A stretch of 64,000 bases of DNA from Poa pratensis. Taxonomy: Eukaryota > Streptophyta > Magnoliopsida > Poales > Poaceae. Positions 43,503 to 55,868 of this stretch are shown one piece after another (position 1 is the stretch's first letter; every line of letters begins with the position of its first letter). Below the pieces are notes generated by a model, which worked only from the letters and a program-made list of their open reading frames with translations, did no database searches and was not told the DNA's origin. Location of the stretch: contig CAMZMU010000020.1 in NCBI GenBank assembly GCA_947311845.1, positions 37,620,655 through 37,684,654 on the forward strand. Reading direction: 5' to 3'. The position numbers and the translations under genes are program-made.

Positions 43503-44663
43503 ATGCTTCGCCGCTGTCACCTCCTCCTCGGTGGTGGCAGCCCCCCTCCCTCTCCGCGGTGGCATTTCCTCGAGCGCCTCCGGGGCGGCCGTGCCGCCCT
43601 CTCCCACGCCGCGGCCGCGGCAGACCCTTGCTCCCTCACGCTCCACTTCCTCCGCAATTCCTGCGGCCTCTCGGAGCCCGCCGCCACCAAGACGGCCTCG
43701 CGCGTCCACCTGCGCTCCACCAAGAAGGCGCACGCCGTCCTCGCCCTCTTCCGCGGCCTCGGCCTCGCGGGCGCCGACATCGCCCGCGTCGTGGCCGCCG
43801 CCCCCGAACTGCTCAACTACCGGGCCGATGTCACGCTCGCGCCCAAGATCGAATTCTTTCGCCGGGACGTCGGCCTCTCCGACGCGGACATCCGCCGCAT
43901 CCTCCTCCTCGACCCATACCGCCTTCTCTGCTACAGCCTCGCTGACCGCTTCCGCCCCAACTACCTACTCCTCAGGGAGCTTCTCGGCACCGACGAGAAC
44001 GTGCTCGCCGCAGTCAAGCAGTCGTCGGAGCTCATCCACGGCAACGTCCAGTCCGAGCTGCTCCCCAAGGTCAAGATTCTCCGCGAGCATGGTGCCACGG
44101 ACGATGTTATCGTCAAGCTGGTCACCAAGCACCCCAGGTCGCTAAAGCACAGGGACAGAGGCTCCCTCTTTAACGAGACATTGGCCGCCATGAAGGAGCT
44201 CGGGGTCAGCCCGTCCCACGGCATCTTCCCGCACGCCTTTGGGGTGATTGCTCGCATGTATCCGTCGAAATGGAAGCACAAGATGGACAATTATCTCAGC
44301 TTGGGGTGGACTGAGGAGCAGGTGAAGCAGGCCTTCGTCAGGCACCCGTACTGCCTATCCGTGTCGGTTGACAAAGTGAGGATTATCTGGCAATTCTTCG
44401 CCAATAAGCTTGGCTGGAGCCCGGAGTATGTTTCGGCTAGCCCAATGCTCATCTCGCTAAGCTACGAGAAGCGGCTCCTACCAAGGTACAGGGTGCTGGA
44501 CATATTGGTGTCCAAGGGTGTCATCAGGCGCATCCGGATAAGCCATCTGATTCTGGGGGAGAAGAAGTTTGTGGAGAAGTATGTCACCAATTACCTGGAA
44601 ACGATTCCTCAAGTACTGGAAGCTTATAGAGCTGGGATAGACAGTGCTACCACTGCCAAGTAG
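43503..44663 (+). CDS. mTERF family protein, organelle-targeted (predicted)
   Basis: This is an intronless gene of 386 codons. I chose ATG 43503 (MLRRCHLLL); the frame is open a few codons further, but upstream codons lack an ATG and the same ATG is conserved in the truncated paralogue. The N-terminal 50 residues are rich in Arg, Ser and Ala with no acidic residues at first, as in mitochondrial or plastid transit peptides. The rest consists of about seven helical mTERF repeats with the typical P..L pattern (VAAAPELLNYR, LLLDPYRLLCYS, VTKHPRSLKHR, FVRHPYCLSVSVDKV, ASPMLISLSYEKRLLPR). mTERF proteins bind organellar nucleic acids and affect transcription, termination or intron splicing; the specific target is not predictable. 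It has a divergent partner at 41935-42407 and a truncated copy at 37479. Confidence 0.9.
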   Translation: MLRRCHLLLGGGSPPPSPRWHFLERLRGGRAALSHAAAAADPCSLTLHFLRNSCGLSEPAATKTASRVHLRSTKKAHAVLALFRGLGLAGADIARVVAAAPELLNYRADVTLAPKIEFFRRDVGLSDADIRRILLLDPYRLLCYSLADRFRPNYLLLRELLGTDENVLAAVKQSSELIHGNVQSELLPKVKILREHGATDDVIVKLVTKHPRSLKHRDRGSLFNETLAAMKELGVSPSHGIFPHAFGVIARMYPSKWKHKMDNYLSLGWTEEQVKQAFVRHPYCLSVSVDKVRIIWQFFANKLGWSPEYVSASPMLISLSYEKRLLPRYRVLDILVSKGVIRRIRISHLILGEKKFVEKYVTNYLETIPQVLEAYRAGIDSATTAK

Positions 44664-46878
44664 CTGGAGGATTCTGCTGCACTCTACCCTGCACAAAGGC
44701 ACCTTCTCACCCTTCGCCTCAATTGTTTTATTTTTCTCAAGTTGAATACATTCAAAGAATAATACCTTATATCCTGCTTGCTCCCTATCTCTTTTTTGTG
44801 TATATGTAAAATTTGACATTTGAGTTGTAGAGATGACTGATAGATGAAACGCCTAGAAACTCATGCAAGTGGGCAGCCATCAAAAGGCCGCATCCCTAGT
44901 GCTTTTAGTGTCCTATTTCACTATATCTTAATATAGTATGCGGGCTTCCTGGGCTGTCCGCTTGCATCCCTTTTAAGCATATATCATAAATATCCGGCCT
45001 ATAGTACTGAACTTTCAAGATATGTTCTTGGAAATAAGATATCTAAGATGTGATTGAAGTTTTCCATTGCCATTGGAAGTTCAGGTTATTGAGAAGCTGT
45101 CATGCAATGCAGCATGGTGTAGCTGAACAGCTTTGTTGTGGTAAGCACATGATAAAGTTACATTTCTGGTCCCATATCACATACTTGTCATGTGGTTCCG
45201 CACTTATGTTCCACTGCAAGGGACCTAATGGTCCAGCACCGTGATCTCCATCAAGGAGATCTGTTCAAGACTAGTCAAAACACAGTTATTGTGGTAGTCC
45301 ATAGAATGTGTACCAAGTTGGGAGTGGCACATATATGTAACATTGGTGGCTATCAGTTTAGGATATAATATAGTGTCATGTTCGGGCTTGCACTCATCAA
45401 GGAATCCCTACTTACATATAATGATTTAAGCTGTACTAAGAAATCAGTCAAGCAGTATATTTAAAGGATATCAGGCCCCAATCTAAAGCTGCTGCCCTCA
45501 GCCATAGGCGTTGCCACGACAGCAGGTCGAAACCCAAGGTACCACACCCAAACCCTCACCCTGAAACTGGCCATGATTCGAAACCTGACATACTACTGTA
45601 GTTATGTTTAATGTGATATTGGTTGCCTCTCATCTTAGACATAGAATCAGGATCGTATCTCTAGTAGATTCATTTACTTACATTGGATTGTTGGCGAAAT
45701 AGGTTCAGTGTCTGGAGACAAGTCCAGTTAGCCTTATAAGAAGTTATGTGCTTCAACTTATGAAATCAAGCAGGAAGAAAAATTAGTCCTTTTCACATCA
45801 GAATTCTTGTATTTCTGTTGTGGTTTATGTCTCATCGTATCTGACTCTCCCTATCTTTTATCCCAACTCACTTGTGATGCGCAGTACTGTGGTTCCAGCC
45901 CGCTTCTGTATGGTATTTAACCCATCATTAGTTATGGTTCATGACATTATGACTCCTTACCAAAGCACCAAATGTATTCTGAATATAATCCATCTTTCCT
46001 TATTTGTACAAGCTCTCCTTAGAGTAAGCGGTATCTTTTAACTGGTTGAATTACAATAAATATGGATGATACATGTGAACTTGCTTTTGAGGACCAGGCG
46101 CCATGTATGTTGAATTAATCTCGTTATTAAACGGTCCTAGCACAAGCTTATCCTGAGTATCTTCAGATTAGTATATTTCAGTCTATGATTTGTGCTTATC
46201 CTTGGTGAGTCAGAGTTGTTATATGCAATGGACAATTTTGGTTATATACAGGATAATTGACATGAGAATAAGTGAATAACATGTGCTTTTGTGATTGTGT
46301 AGTGCAACTTTTCATTCGGAAGAAGTTCTGTAAAAAAATAACAAAGTTGCCCAGGTCTTCCTATTTCTGTGGAACTAAAATGTACGAATTTGGCATGATA
46401 CTAAGTTTTTTGGTTCATACGATTTCGTTGACTAATATTTGCAATGTATAGATAGCAGCAAATTGTCCTAAGGTGTCTGAGCTTGCAGCTTTGTGTAACT
46501 TATATCTCAAACTTCAAAATCTTCCTAACATGTCACTGAAGCTGTAAATTGTCCATGTGAACCCATTCGCCTATTTGTAGATTGAAATGTGACATAAAAT
46601 ATTTCTCAGTCTCCTGTTACCATGGAAAATTTAGTGAACGTACGTGGATATTCCTCATGTTGAAATAGGTGTACATTTTCAACTAATAGATGGTTTAATT
46701 GAAAACATAATAATTCTCAGGAACTCTCGGCAAATAGATTTCTGATGTTCAAGAGCCCACATGATAAAATGCTAAAGTTTGGGTGGCGATGCAGTTTATT
46801 CATTTTGGTAGACTGGTGCGATTTACTCTATGTGGCTTATCTTTATACCCAACTCGATATATGTATTTATTCATTGAA
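44664..46878. other. 3' region of mTERF and intergenic DNA
   Basis: AT-rich, with no gene recognised. 46158-46252 is shared with the left duplicate (37841-37918). The absence of most of this stretch from the left copy reflects a deletion there. Confidence 0.5.
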
Positions 46879-47066
46879 GGGGAGCCTTGGCGCAGCGGTA
46901 AAGCTGCTGCCTTGTGACCATGAGGTCACGGGTTCAAGTCCTGGAAACAGCCTCTTGCAGAAATGCAGGGAAAGGTTGCGTGCTAAAGACCCAAAGTGGT
47001 CGGACCCTTCCCCGGACCCTGCGCAAGCGGGAGCTACTGCACCGGGGCTGCCCCTTTTCAAGAAGC
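46879..47066 (+). mobile_element. Au SINE
   Basis: The head GGAGCCTTGGCGCAGCGGTA carries a tRNA A-box, and GGTTCAAGTCC (about 46931) the B-box of RNA polymerase III promoters. The body, with ctcttgcagaaatgcaggg, gtggtcggacccttccccgg and gcgcaagcgggagct, ends in gggctgcccctttt. This closely matches the Au SINE first described in Aegilops and widespread in Triticeae. It lies downstream of mTERF. Confidence 0.93.
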
Positions 47067-48378
47067 TGATAGGTGGAAGCTTGTAGGATTGTTGTGAGGA
47101 GTTTGGCCCACCTTTTTTGTCGCAGTTCGGTGTGTGTTGTTGTGGAGTGTTCGTGTTTGTAACCTGTTTTTCTCTCCTATCTATAAAGAAAAAGGTGTGC
47201 GTTCCTGAAAAATAAAGTGTGTTTATTTGGTGAATGGTTCTTTTTTCGTTCCTGCAATTACATCGACACTCCACTTAAAATTCAGACTGCACATACTCTT
47301 CATATGCAATAACTATGGTTAGCAGATTGGAAATTGACAAATTAACTGTACAAGCTTCCCTAAGGGTCCTCTTTCTTTCAAAGAAATTTGATAGGACATG
47401 TCAGGACTCTTTGATTCGCATGATTTCAAAACACAGGATTGAATATGTTATGTCCACTCAAATCCTATAGGATTGAATTTGCAGTGAAGCTCGTTTGATT
47501 GCACCGCAGGAAAAACAAAGGATTCAATATGTAATGTCCACTCAAATCCTATAGGATTGGATGCAAAACTTCCTTCTTTTAGGAAGCAGATCTGGGACAT
47601 GCAATGCAATTTATTCTGGACTTACTATATTTGTTGTTCTTAGACCTTAGTGTTTGATGAATTGCCATTTTTTTAGGACCCGAATGGCGCTGTTTTCTTA
47701 GCTTAAAACTTGCACTTGTAGTATGTCAATGTTTTTTCTGTCACTATGCCTATGAATGTTAGTCAGAAGTAGGAAGAAGAGTTTATACAAATTTACTCTG
47801 CCACTGTCAATAATGGTATGTTTTGGTTGGTAGTCAGTATGTGACATTACCCCTTAAAGTTGGAACTGTTCCATTCCACAAATTTCATTGTTCTATCAAA
47901 GTCTTCAGGGCATTAGCAAGTCTAGACTTCTCTGATTTTCGACGCCGGTTGACTCAGGACGCTGAAGCTCATTTTACTTCAAGATTTAGTGAAGCACATT
48001 TTCCTTGAAGATTGGCTGATAGCATCAGGTAAAACTGTATATATAACATATAAACTCTGTGATTCTTCCAATGTGTCACATTACAAAAAGAAAGCTTCCA
48101 TCGTTCTTATCAACTGGGTGTTCATCTCAGCTTAGCACTGCATCATTTTCTGACATTATTAGCAAACATGATGTTCCTACTGTCCTACATGACCAATTAT
48201 GTCAGGTAAAATAGTTGGTTGTTGTAGATAGAAATTTATTTGCTTTATTGTTTGCTATATTTGCTATTTACTGGTACGTGCTAGTTATGTCTGTTGGTAC
48301 ACCACGGTTGTCCCGCTGATTCTTTCCCTGAATCATTTCTGTCGCTGCTACTGCTACGTGCTAGTTACCAGTGTTATA
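47067..48378. other. intergenic region with old repeat remnants
   Basis: 47370-47580 contains two copies of a phrase around gtccactcaaatcctataggattg (47451 and 47537), probably an old MITE remnant. 47836-48030 is the right end of the block shared with 37919-38105. No gene is visible. Confidence 0.5.
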
Positions 48379-48508
48379 CTCCCTCCGTTCCAAAATAGAT
48401 GACTTTCATTTGTCTAAAAGTGAATGTATCTAGACATACGACATGTTACGTGTATAGATACATCCACTTTTAGACAAATGGAAGACATCTATTTTGGAAT
48501 GGAGGGAG
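48379..48508. mobile_element. 130-bp Stowaway MITE
   Basis: The ends CTCCCTCCGTTCCAAAATAG and CTATTTTGGAATGGAGGGAG are flanked by TA on both sides (48377-48378, 48509-48510). The two halves fold back on each other almost completely. This is a typical Triticeae Tc1/mariner MITE. Confidence 0.95.
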
Positions 48509-50029
48509 TATTTGCTACTAGACGAACAACGCGCTTTGCCGCGCCGCCTGCATGGCGTTGTCACATAGCGTGGCTGGTGCGATAGAGTCCATGGAACTTT
48601 GATCTGGGACATAGCCGGGTGTGTACCGTGTCTATGTTTCTAGTGCTCTATCTTAATGCCACAAGTAGATGTAATGGGTACTATGAAGCTAGTGTGTGAC
48701 TAACGTTTGCAGGAATGCTGAAACCTCACATACATGCCTGTTTTTTCTTTATTGGCAGAATGGTGAAAGAATCTCCATAGCAAAAGAAAGTCTGAAGGAA
48801 TCTCACATACATGTGAGTTCTTTTTATAGGCAAAAGAAATTTACTCCATGATAACCAAACATTAGCTGTGACCTGCAAGCATAGAGTCAAGAATATACAG
48901 TGAGGTACCAAAAATGTACAGAAAGTTACCAAGAATACAGATACCGCGAAATATCAGCTTGGTTAACATAATAACTCACGTATTCTTGTTTCCCTTGAAT
49001 TTCTTGCAGGACGTGTGACATTTTGACAATCTGAAAACGGTCAAACGATTTGGGGATTTTTGTCTTGTTAGGGTTCATGCCCAACCGATTTTGGTATATT
49101 GATTTTTAGGGCTTCGATTTTGGGATATTGCCTATTTTAGTTCATTTAAGTTTGGTTAGGAGTTGTTCTTGGTTTAGGGTTTCGATTTGGAGATATTGAT
49201 TGCTTTTGTTCATATGCGGCTTGTTCTCGATTTAGGGTTTGGGGTTAGCCTGATTAGGCCGATGATTTGTTCACATGGTCTGCTTGAAAGATCTCAATTT
49301 GCGTCTATTGCATTCCCTTAATTGATCGTCGAAGAAACCATGGCAAGTATGATGTGCACTAGTTCACTGATTTGGCCAATGATTATATTATGGCAACCTT
49401 TGTCGAAGGGATGACCCTGTTAAGACATTGCTTGTGCATGCTCCTTGGTACATTAGGATCATCTCTTTGAGTTGTGTATGCATTGTTCTTATGAGGCTTC
49501 CTTTTACGAATTACAATGTTTTGTTGCATCTGTAGAGGATTAGTGTGCCAAAATGTCTCTAGCATATGGCCTACTATATTTGGTATTGCACAACTAGTTT
49601 GGATATGCCTTCTCTCTGGTATCGTGAGCACATCTATTGGAACTATTATGTGTGATTTCTATGAGACATTTCTTGGTTTAACGGTTGTTTCACTCTTTCA
49701 TTCTTCGGAGCTAATGTGTGTGAATCTGTGTGCCAATGATTAAACTATGGACCATTGTGAGTTCAAGGGTTGGTCTAAAGTATCTAGTGGTATGTATAAG
49801 AAACATTTCTTTTACATTTATTGTGTCACTTCATTGCCAACTCTTGTAAGTTCATTATGTGCTCTGTTCATATGAGGCACATTTTTGGGGTGTTTTATAC
49901 TTGTAGTACCTAAATTGTGTTTTGTTGTTCTAATTATGAGGATTTCATTTTGCAGTTCTCAACTGGCAGGCTAATCACTAATCTTTGAGGCAATAATGGG
50001 GGCAACTGCTCCAAGGAGGCTCGAGAAGA
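48509..50029. other. intergenic region
   Basis: AT-rich sequence without recognisable genes or transposon ends. A degenerate direct repeat around gatttaggg..tttgg (49050-49260) is present. Confidence 0.4.
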
Positions 50030-50410
50030 CATCGCCTCCAAGATGCCAAGGGAGAGGCCTCTGAAGGTTGGTCATTACTTTGCATGACAAAGTTTTTCCA
50101 ACCCACTTTTGCAAGGTGATCTTACCACCTGGATTAGAGTTGCTTCCCATCACTGTTGCCTTCCGTTAGCATCTACGCACCATCCCAAGAACCAACATCC
50201 TAACTAACACTAGATGCGGCTGGATGGTGAAGCTTAGGGATGTCAACGGGACAACTGCCATGGATCAAGGGTGGGCATGATTTGTCATTTCTCACCAGAT
50301 CAATATCAAGATCAACTACTTCTTGCCCATCAAGGTATTGAAGTAAGATATGTACAAGGTCACCATCTTAGAAGTCATGAACAAATATGGTCATGAGGTG
50401 CACCAGGAAT
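50030..50410 (+). pseudogene. B3 DNA-binding domain gene relic
   Basis: One frame reads VFPTHFCKVILPPGLELLPI, then after a stop WMVKLRDVNGTTAMDQGW, then after another stop FVISHQI..NYFLPIKVLK and YKVTIL. This order (F.KVI.P.., W.VKL...., GW..FV..H.I, YFL.IK, Y.V.I) is that of a plant B3 domain of the REM/Os03g type, which binds DNA in the nucleus. Three in-frame stops (near 50168, 50280, 50346) make it a relic. No other exons are visible. Confidence 0.65.
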
Positions 50411-50689
50411 AATCCAGCCCTTCCCATGTTCGATGATGAGTGATGCGTCTTATTGTGTTGTGGTGATATTGTTTGTGTCATGTGGGGTGAACTTTGTTGC
50501 GTGTTTAGCGTGTTGGTACTGTTATGAATGTTATAAACCATGTTTATCATTAAGTCTTAATATGGTTGTGCTACTTGCATATGTGATTATTTACTGCTTG
50601 TTTTAAGTGCTTCCGCTACTTTTTTGGTAACCTGAACACTTGAAAAAGAGATGATATGAACCATCAATGTGCACTTAACCAAACAGTCG

Positions 50690-51020
50690 AGATGTTGCAT
50701 CTCAGGAGCACACAAGTGCAAGCAAACGCAAGCGACTTAGCTATTTGTGGGCAAGAAAACATAGTGCACAAGGGTGCTCACGCTTCATTTTTACAAGGGA
50801 CAGCCCGAGAGCCATGATGCACTAGGTCAGAAAAAGGCCCGAACAACCAAACACACTCTAGGTCTTGCTCATCCGACCGAGGGACAACGGTGCATGTGTG
50901 TTGTATGCTTCTTTGTAGACGTCACTTTGTGAACCATGGTGATTCTAGTGGTTGGACGACACACAAAAAGCGACATGGTATGATGTTATCCTTGGGTGTT
51001 GGCGGCTTTGGAGCGCGTCC
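50690..51020 (+). repeat. diverged direct repeat, copy 1
   Basis: Shares aaaaggcccgaacaac, tttgtgaaccatg.tgattct, ggacgacacacaaaaagcga and gtgttggcggctttgg, in the same order, with 52195-52437. The pair lies about 1.45 kb apart in direct orientation. The type is unknown. Confidence 0.7.
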
Positions 51021-52194
51021 ATTTCATATAGTGTTTTTCTTTATATTATTACTATGTAGAGGTAGGGGTTTCAACATTTTATTGCGCCAGTGCACACTTT
51101 TATGTCTATGTACGCAGGAAGTCAAAATGTTGAAGAGTAATTTCATATATGGTATTTCTACCATGTATGTGACGAAATATGCTGATTAGAAGCATTTAAA
51201 GCCTTCTATGTGGGAAAATTCGCTAAAAATAAAGAAGAAGGAAAAAATGTGAAATAGAAGAAACAAAAAATATAACGAGTCGTGGTACGGTCATTTCCGA
51301 ACGTACCGGCGATCCTACCACCTCCAGGACGAGCGCCTCGTCCAGTAGTTTAACCATGTGGTCTCGGATTTCCAATCAGACAAGGACAACAGCCGCCACC
51401 ACGAAAACAGTCCAGAAAACCTAGCCTCCGGAAGGGATACGGAGGGGAAACAGCAGGAGGCTGCCACCATCTTAACCGTTGCGAACCGTAAGGGCAAGGC
51501 ATCCATCTCTATCATTACCATCACCACCATTACCTTCTCCTTCATCAACACCAACGAATCCCTCCTCCATCTCGTTTAATTCCAAAACTTGTAGTTGTGG
51601 ATTTGCACTTGTATTCATACCATTGATCATGGTATCTTCATACCATTAATATGATGATGTCTTCTGCTTTCATGTGTGAGTAGTTTCATTAGTTCTTGGG
51701 AAGATGGGGAAACTCTAGTATAATTATTACGAGATGAGATAGAAGTCATATGGTTTAATACCGGTTGCCATGTAGTAACCGTCTACTTCTATATATCGTG
51801 CGAACGTCGACTGCACTATATTTTCCTTCGGGACTGAAGTAGGTTGTTCGTGTCAGTGCAAGGATTGGGTGGTCATCTTGCCCCACACAAAACCGGAGGC
51901 ATGGGTGAATACTTTGTACGGTTGGCATGGGAGTAACGGAGATCCACATAACTTCTCCCACAGTCCACGGGTTATATCCCTTAATTGTTAGAGGCTCGGG
52001 CAGTTAATTGGGATTCTTACCGAGGCTAGCAGTGGTTGTGTGGGGCGTGTATGCCTGATAGACTAATTTGATATTGAACGATATAACCTATCTCCGCTCT
52101 AAAGAACATACTAGGGTGGAACCAACGCTTATTGAGAATGCCTTTAGCCTAAACAACGCATATGAAATCAAGGCCTGAAGCATATTTCAACTAG
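51021..52194. other. region between the two direct repeats
   Basis: 51270-51590 is moderately GC-rich with a short open frame on each strand and no recognised domain. The rest is non-coding. It may be the inside of an unrecognised element bounded by the repeats. Confidence 0.35.
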
Positions 52195-52437
52195 CAAATG
52201 TAGTGCATAATGTGGTTCACGCTTCCTTTTACCCTAAACAACCCCTGGGAGTCATGAAAAAGGCCCGAACAACCCAACACACCTTAGATCTTACTCACTG
52301 GGGGACAAGGGTAACTCCGTTTCATATGCTTCTTGTCAACGTCCTTTGTGAACCATGATGATTCTGTGAGTTGGACGACACACAAAAAGCGACATGATAT
52401 GATGATATCATTGGAGGTGTTGGCGGCTTTGGACCGC
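52195..52437 (+). repeat. diverged direct repeat, copy 2
   Basis: Counterpart of 50690-51020, with about 20 percent differences by eye. Confidence 0.7.
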
Positions 52438-53285
52438 TAGGTTGATAGAGTCGTCGATTTGGCTTGTGCATGGTCTCGAGCTGTTTGTGAACTCGCTGTA
52501 GATGGAGTGATGTGAAAACTTTATGTTGCTGCTTTTGGATGGTGGTGAGCCCACAAAGCCCCTTTTCATGAGTTGGTCTCCCCCTCTTGTGTCATTGGTT
52601 TGGTCATGGAGGTCCAATCGGCTTCCTTCATCCTTTAAGAAATCGAGGCATCGCTATTTTTTAAGAAGAAGCTTCTATTGTTAAAGAAGACACTCCTTGG
52701 GTTGGAGGCAAGGCCATAAACAATTTTTAATCACTAGGTACATCAACAACCTATTTAAAATGATCGAGCGGTGGACATTTCAGTTGGCCATTACCGAACT
52801 TTCTAAAGGAGAAAATCCGACTTTAAATGTTTGACCTCAGGGATGAGACCCCTAGGTCGTTCCTAGAAACCCCAACCCCGAAATACCAGAGCACAAAATC
52901 CCAATCCCAAAATTTCGAAGTCTGATCTTGCCATGCGGTTAAACCTGATTACATGCCCTCGACTTCTAGTGAAAAAAGACCAGCATTGTCTTCTTGTCTA
53001 GGATCAGCAAGTTCATGGTTTGAGATTTTAGGACTCTGAATGATGGTTCTAGAATGTTCTCGTTCTAAATTGTATTCACTCACGGCCACGTTACAAACAC
53101 AACGTATCCAAATTACCTGCGCCTATATTTCTATACTACTATTAAAAGAGCAAACATGATCGGATACATTAAATCTTACGTATCTGATCTCTGACCAACG
53201 AACCAGATTGTCGTCCCAATGTTGACCACCTCAACACGGGGTCTAGCGAACCGGTACGAGTCTATTTCTCGTCTCTGTTTCTAGC
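52438..53285. other. region upstream of the zinc-finger pseudogene
   Basis: No gene recognised. Sequence just before 53286 may hold remains of the promoter and 5' leader of the pseudogene. Confidence 0.4.
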
Positions 53286-54089
53286 GCAGAACGAACAGCC
53301 CACGCCCTGCGTACGGCTGCCGGGAAGAACGACCTCGCCGAGATCAGCAATGAGCTGGACAAATACTTCCTCGAGGCAGCCAACGTCCGCACCAGCGTAG
53401 CTGCGTGCATGAGGCCTTTTATCTGCCATACGCCGTCCGCCCGCCCCCGTGTATCACCCTCGCTGAGACAGTCCGCTGCGGCCCCGACGGGACCACCGCC
53501 CTCCACTGCGCCGCGTCCGGCGGCTCGACCTCCGCCGTCGCCGCCGTCCGACTGCTCCTCGTGGCCGGGGCGGACGCCGACGCCACGGATCTCCAGGTGC
53601 CGTCCGACCGACGTGATCTCCATGCCGCCCAGGATGATTGACGCCAAGATCGCGCTCCAAGATCTGCTCGGCTTCCCATGGCGGCTGCTGCTCCTGAACT
53701 CGGTATGCTCCGGGTGGCAACAAGGCCCACGATCTTGATCTCCTCGCCCAACGCCCAAGACGCACAGTATCCGTCAGCAGCTATTGTGATGATGATGTCA
53801 AAGTTCGCCAACCTCCCGAGGGTTGCCACCTCAGAGAAGGAGTACCCGGTGGATCCCTCCCCTGACGGATATCAAGAACAACATCTATGCTGCTAACGAG
53901 TTCCGCATGTACTCCTTCAAGATCAGGCCCTGCTCGCGAGCATACTCGCACGACTGGACCGAGTGCCCCTTCGTGCACCCTGGGAGAAGTATCACTACAG
54001 CTGTGTGCCGTGCCCTGACTTCAGAAAAGGTGTGTGCCGGCCTGACGACATGTGCAGAGTATGCTCATGGGGTGTTTGAGTGCTGGCTC
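53286..54089 (+). pseudogene. ankyrin/CCCH zinc-finger (TZF-type) pseudogene, 5' part
   Basis: Pieces in several frames read, in order, an ankyrin repeat (DGTTALHCAASGG, then LLLVAGADADATD), a region with DAKIALQDLLG, and the zinc-finger block (EFRMYSFKIRPCSRAYSHDW, TECPFVHPG, then CVPCPDFRKGVC and EYAHGVFECWL). This is the layout of plant tandem zinc-finger proteins (ankyrin plus CCCH fingers), RNA-binding regulators of mRNA stability in stress and hormone responses. At least three frameshifts and a deletion after HPG inactivate it. The gene is then split at 54089 by an LTR element and resumes at 60258. Confidence 0.85.
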
Positions 54090-55868
54090 TGTCACGCCCC
54101 GAGACCCGGCCCGGTAGAATGACAGCCGCCGCGCGCCTATAGACCCGTAAGTCTATACACGCGCAAGGCGTAGAGAAGCAGGATAAACCAGCACAGTGGA
54201 TCAAAACAGCTCATTTATTTATTTTACAAGATTATTTACAATTATAAGACTAAAAGGTTCTCTAGTCGCATCCCACCCACTGGTCCAGCCTACTCCTCGA
54301 TCAACGTCTTCTTCCGCTGCGCACTCTGATTAACCTGACAACTGCAACTAAAAACAGAGGGGAGCAAGGGTGAGTACGAATAAATCATACTCAGCAAACA
54401 ATTCATACACTTTCATATACTTTGTAAAATACACTAGGTTTTCGAAATAGCAGTAAAACAATCATTGTGTTGTTAAGTTGTTAAGCAGATTAAAACACAT
54501 GGTGCCACACATGAAAGTGAGTTTCCCTACCCGGGAATCACAGGGGTGAATATCCACGCTTTTACACTCTTAAGAGGGGTACTCCGACATCGACAGCCTC
54601 GCCCAGAACCACACAGGATTCCAGAACGAGCTGAGCCCTTTCACCCGCTCGGACACCCTGACCTACTCGATGTCGGTCGCTCCTACGGATCCATCACCGA
54701 CACTTTCCATTCAAAGGCCGCCCCTCGCGGAGAACTCAGACAGTCCCATACCTGTACTGTGACCGGTACAATACGATCACCTTCGTAGCACCAAGTTTAT
54801 TTTATAAAAGCATTCAGTTGATTTCCATGTCAAAAATACGTGCTAAGCCCGGCTCGTACCGGTGGCTCCTACGGATCCATCACCGTAACGACACCAGCGC
54901 ATTAACCCCGTATATCAACACAAAACTCGTACCACTCAGGGTATCACACATATTCAATCAAAGCATGCTCTACAAAATATATGAGAGAGGTACGAAGAGC
55001 TTGCCTCGGTTAGCTCCGTTGTAGCTATCACATACTCCAGCTACTTCGTAGGATCGACCGCTCCAAAAAAACAGCGATTGTACGAGCTCATACACCCGCC
55101 CGTACGCCAAGATACCAGCAGCAAAGATGTGCGCCAGACTCTACACTCGCCGGCTGTATATCTCATGCCAGCCAGCTCTTCATCGCCACCATCGCCAGCA
55201 CCGGCGGCGCCGCACGGGCATCGTTCTCTGATTTCGCTCTCCAATTCGGCAGCACCTCCTCCAAAAGTATACGCTCGCTAAACTCCTCTCTAATCAGCTG
55301 GCTATCCTCTCTGATCGTATTCTCTCGATGGATCGTGCGTGGGGTGAGGATAGTACAGCAGCAGCTAGCTATTTATAAGGGACGATCGATATGTGAGAGC
55401 AGCTGACTAAAATATCTGGGCCGCCGCCCGCCGCTTGCCGCTGATCTGAAAAGATCGGGAGGATGAAGACGTGTCTTCCGTCAACTGGCAGCTGATTGCC
55501 ATGCGCAGTGTCCACGCAGATGTCTTGCATGCCCTGGCCTCTCATGGGCTGCCAACAGAGCGTGTGCCGGGCCCACGCTTGGAAAATATCTGCCGACTAG
55601 GTCAAAACGCAGCACAACTCGATCTAGTCTAGTACTGTGAGACACAAACATAATCTGATCACTTGGCCAACCTAACTAGTACTACTACTCATGCATGCAT
55701 GGTTCAATCCATCGATCCATTCACAAGCAAGTCAGATCAACTCCTCTATTTTCTTTTCATGCCTACAGATCCAAATCCAGTTTATTTTAAAACTAGCACA
55801 ACAACATAATTAAGATAAAACTTAATTTACTCAGATTAATTAATTGTCCAAAAATTCGGGTGCTCACA
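54090..55868 (-). repeat. LTR1 of element D
   Basis: The LTR is 1,779 bp. Plus-strand ends are TGTCACGCCC and GGGTGCTCACA. The minus-strand TATA box TATAAATA is at 55370-55377. The R/U5 side (54090 to about 55330) is nearly identical to LTR2 (two differences noted by eye). The U3 side is distinct from LTR2 and LTR3. Confidence 0.9.

Noticed and set aside
46879..46960. A functional tRNA gene
   Set aside because: The A and B boxes belong to the head of the Au SINE. No cloverleaf with an anticodon arm can be formed over the whole head.
47370..47580. A MITE with aatcctataggatt repeats
   Set aside because: Inverted ends and a target duplication could not be defined, so it is mentioned only as an old remnant.
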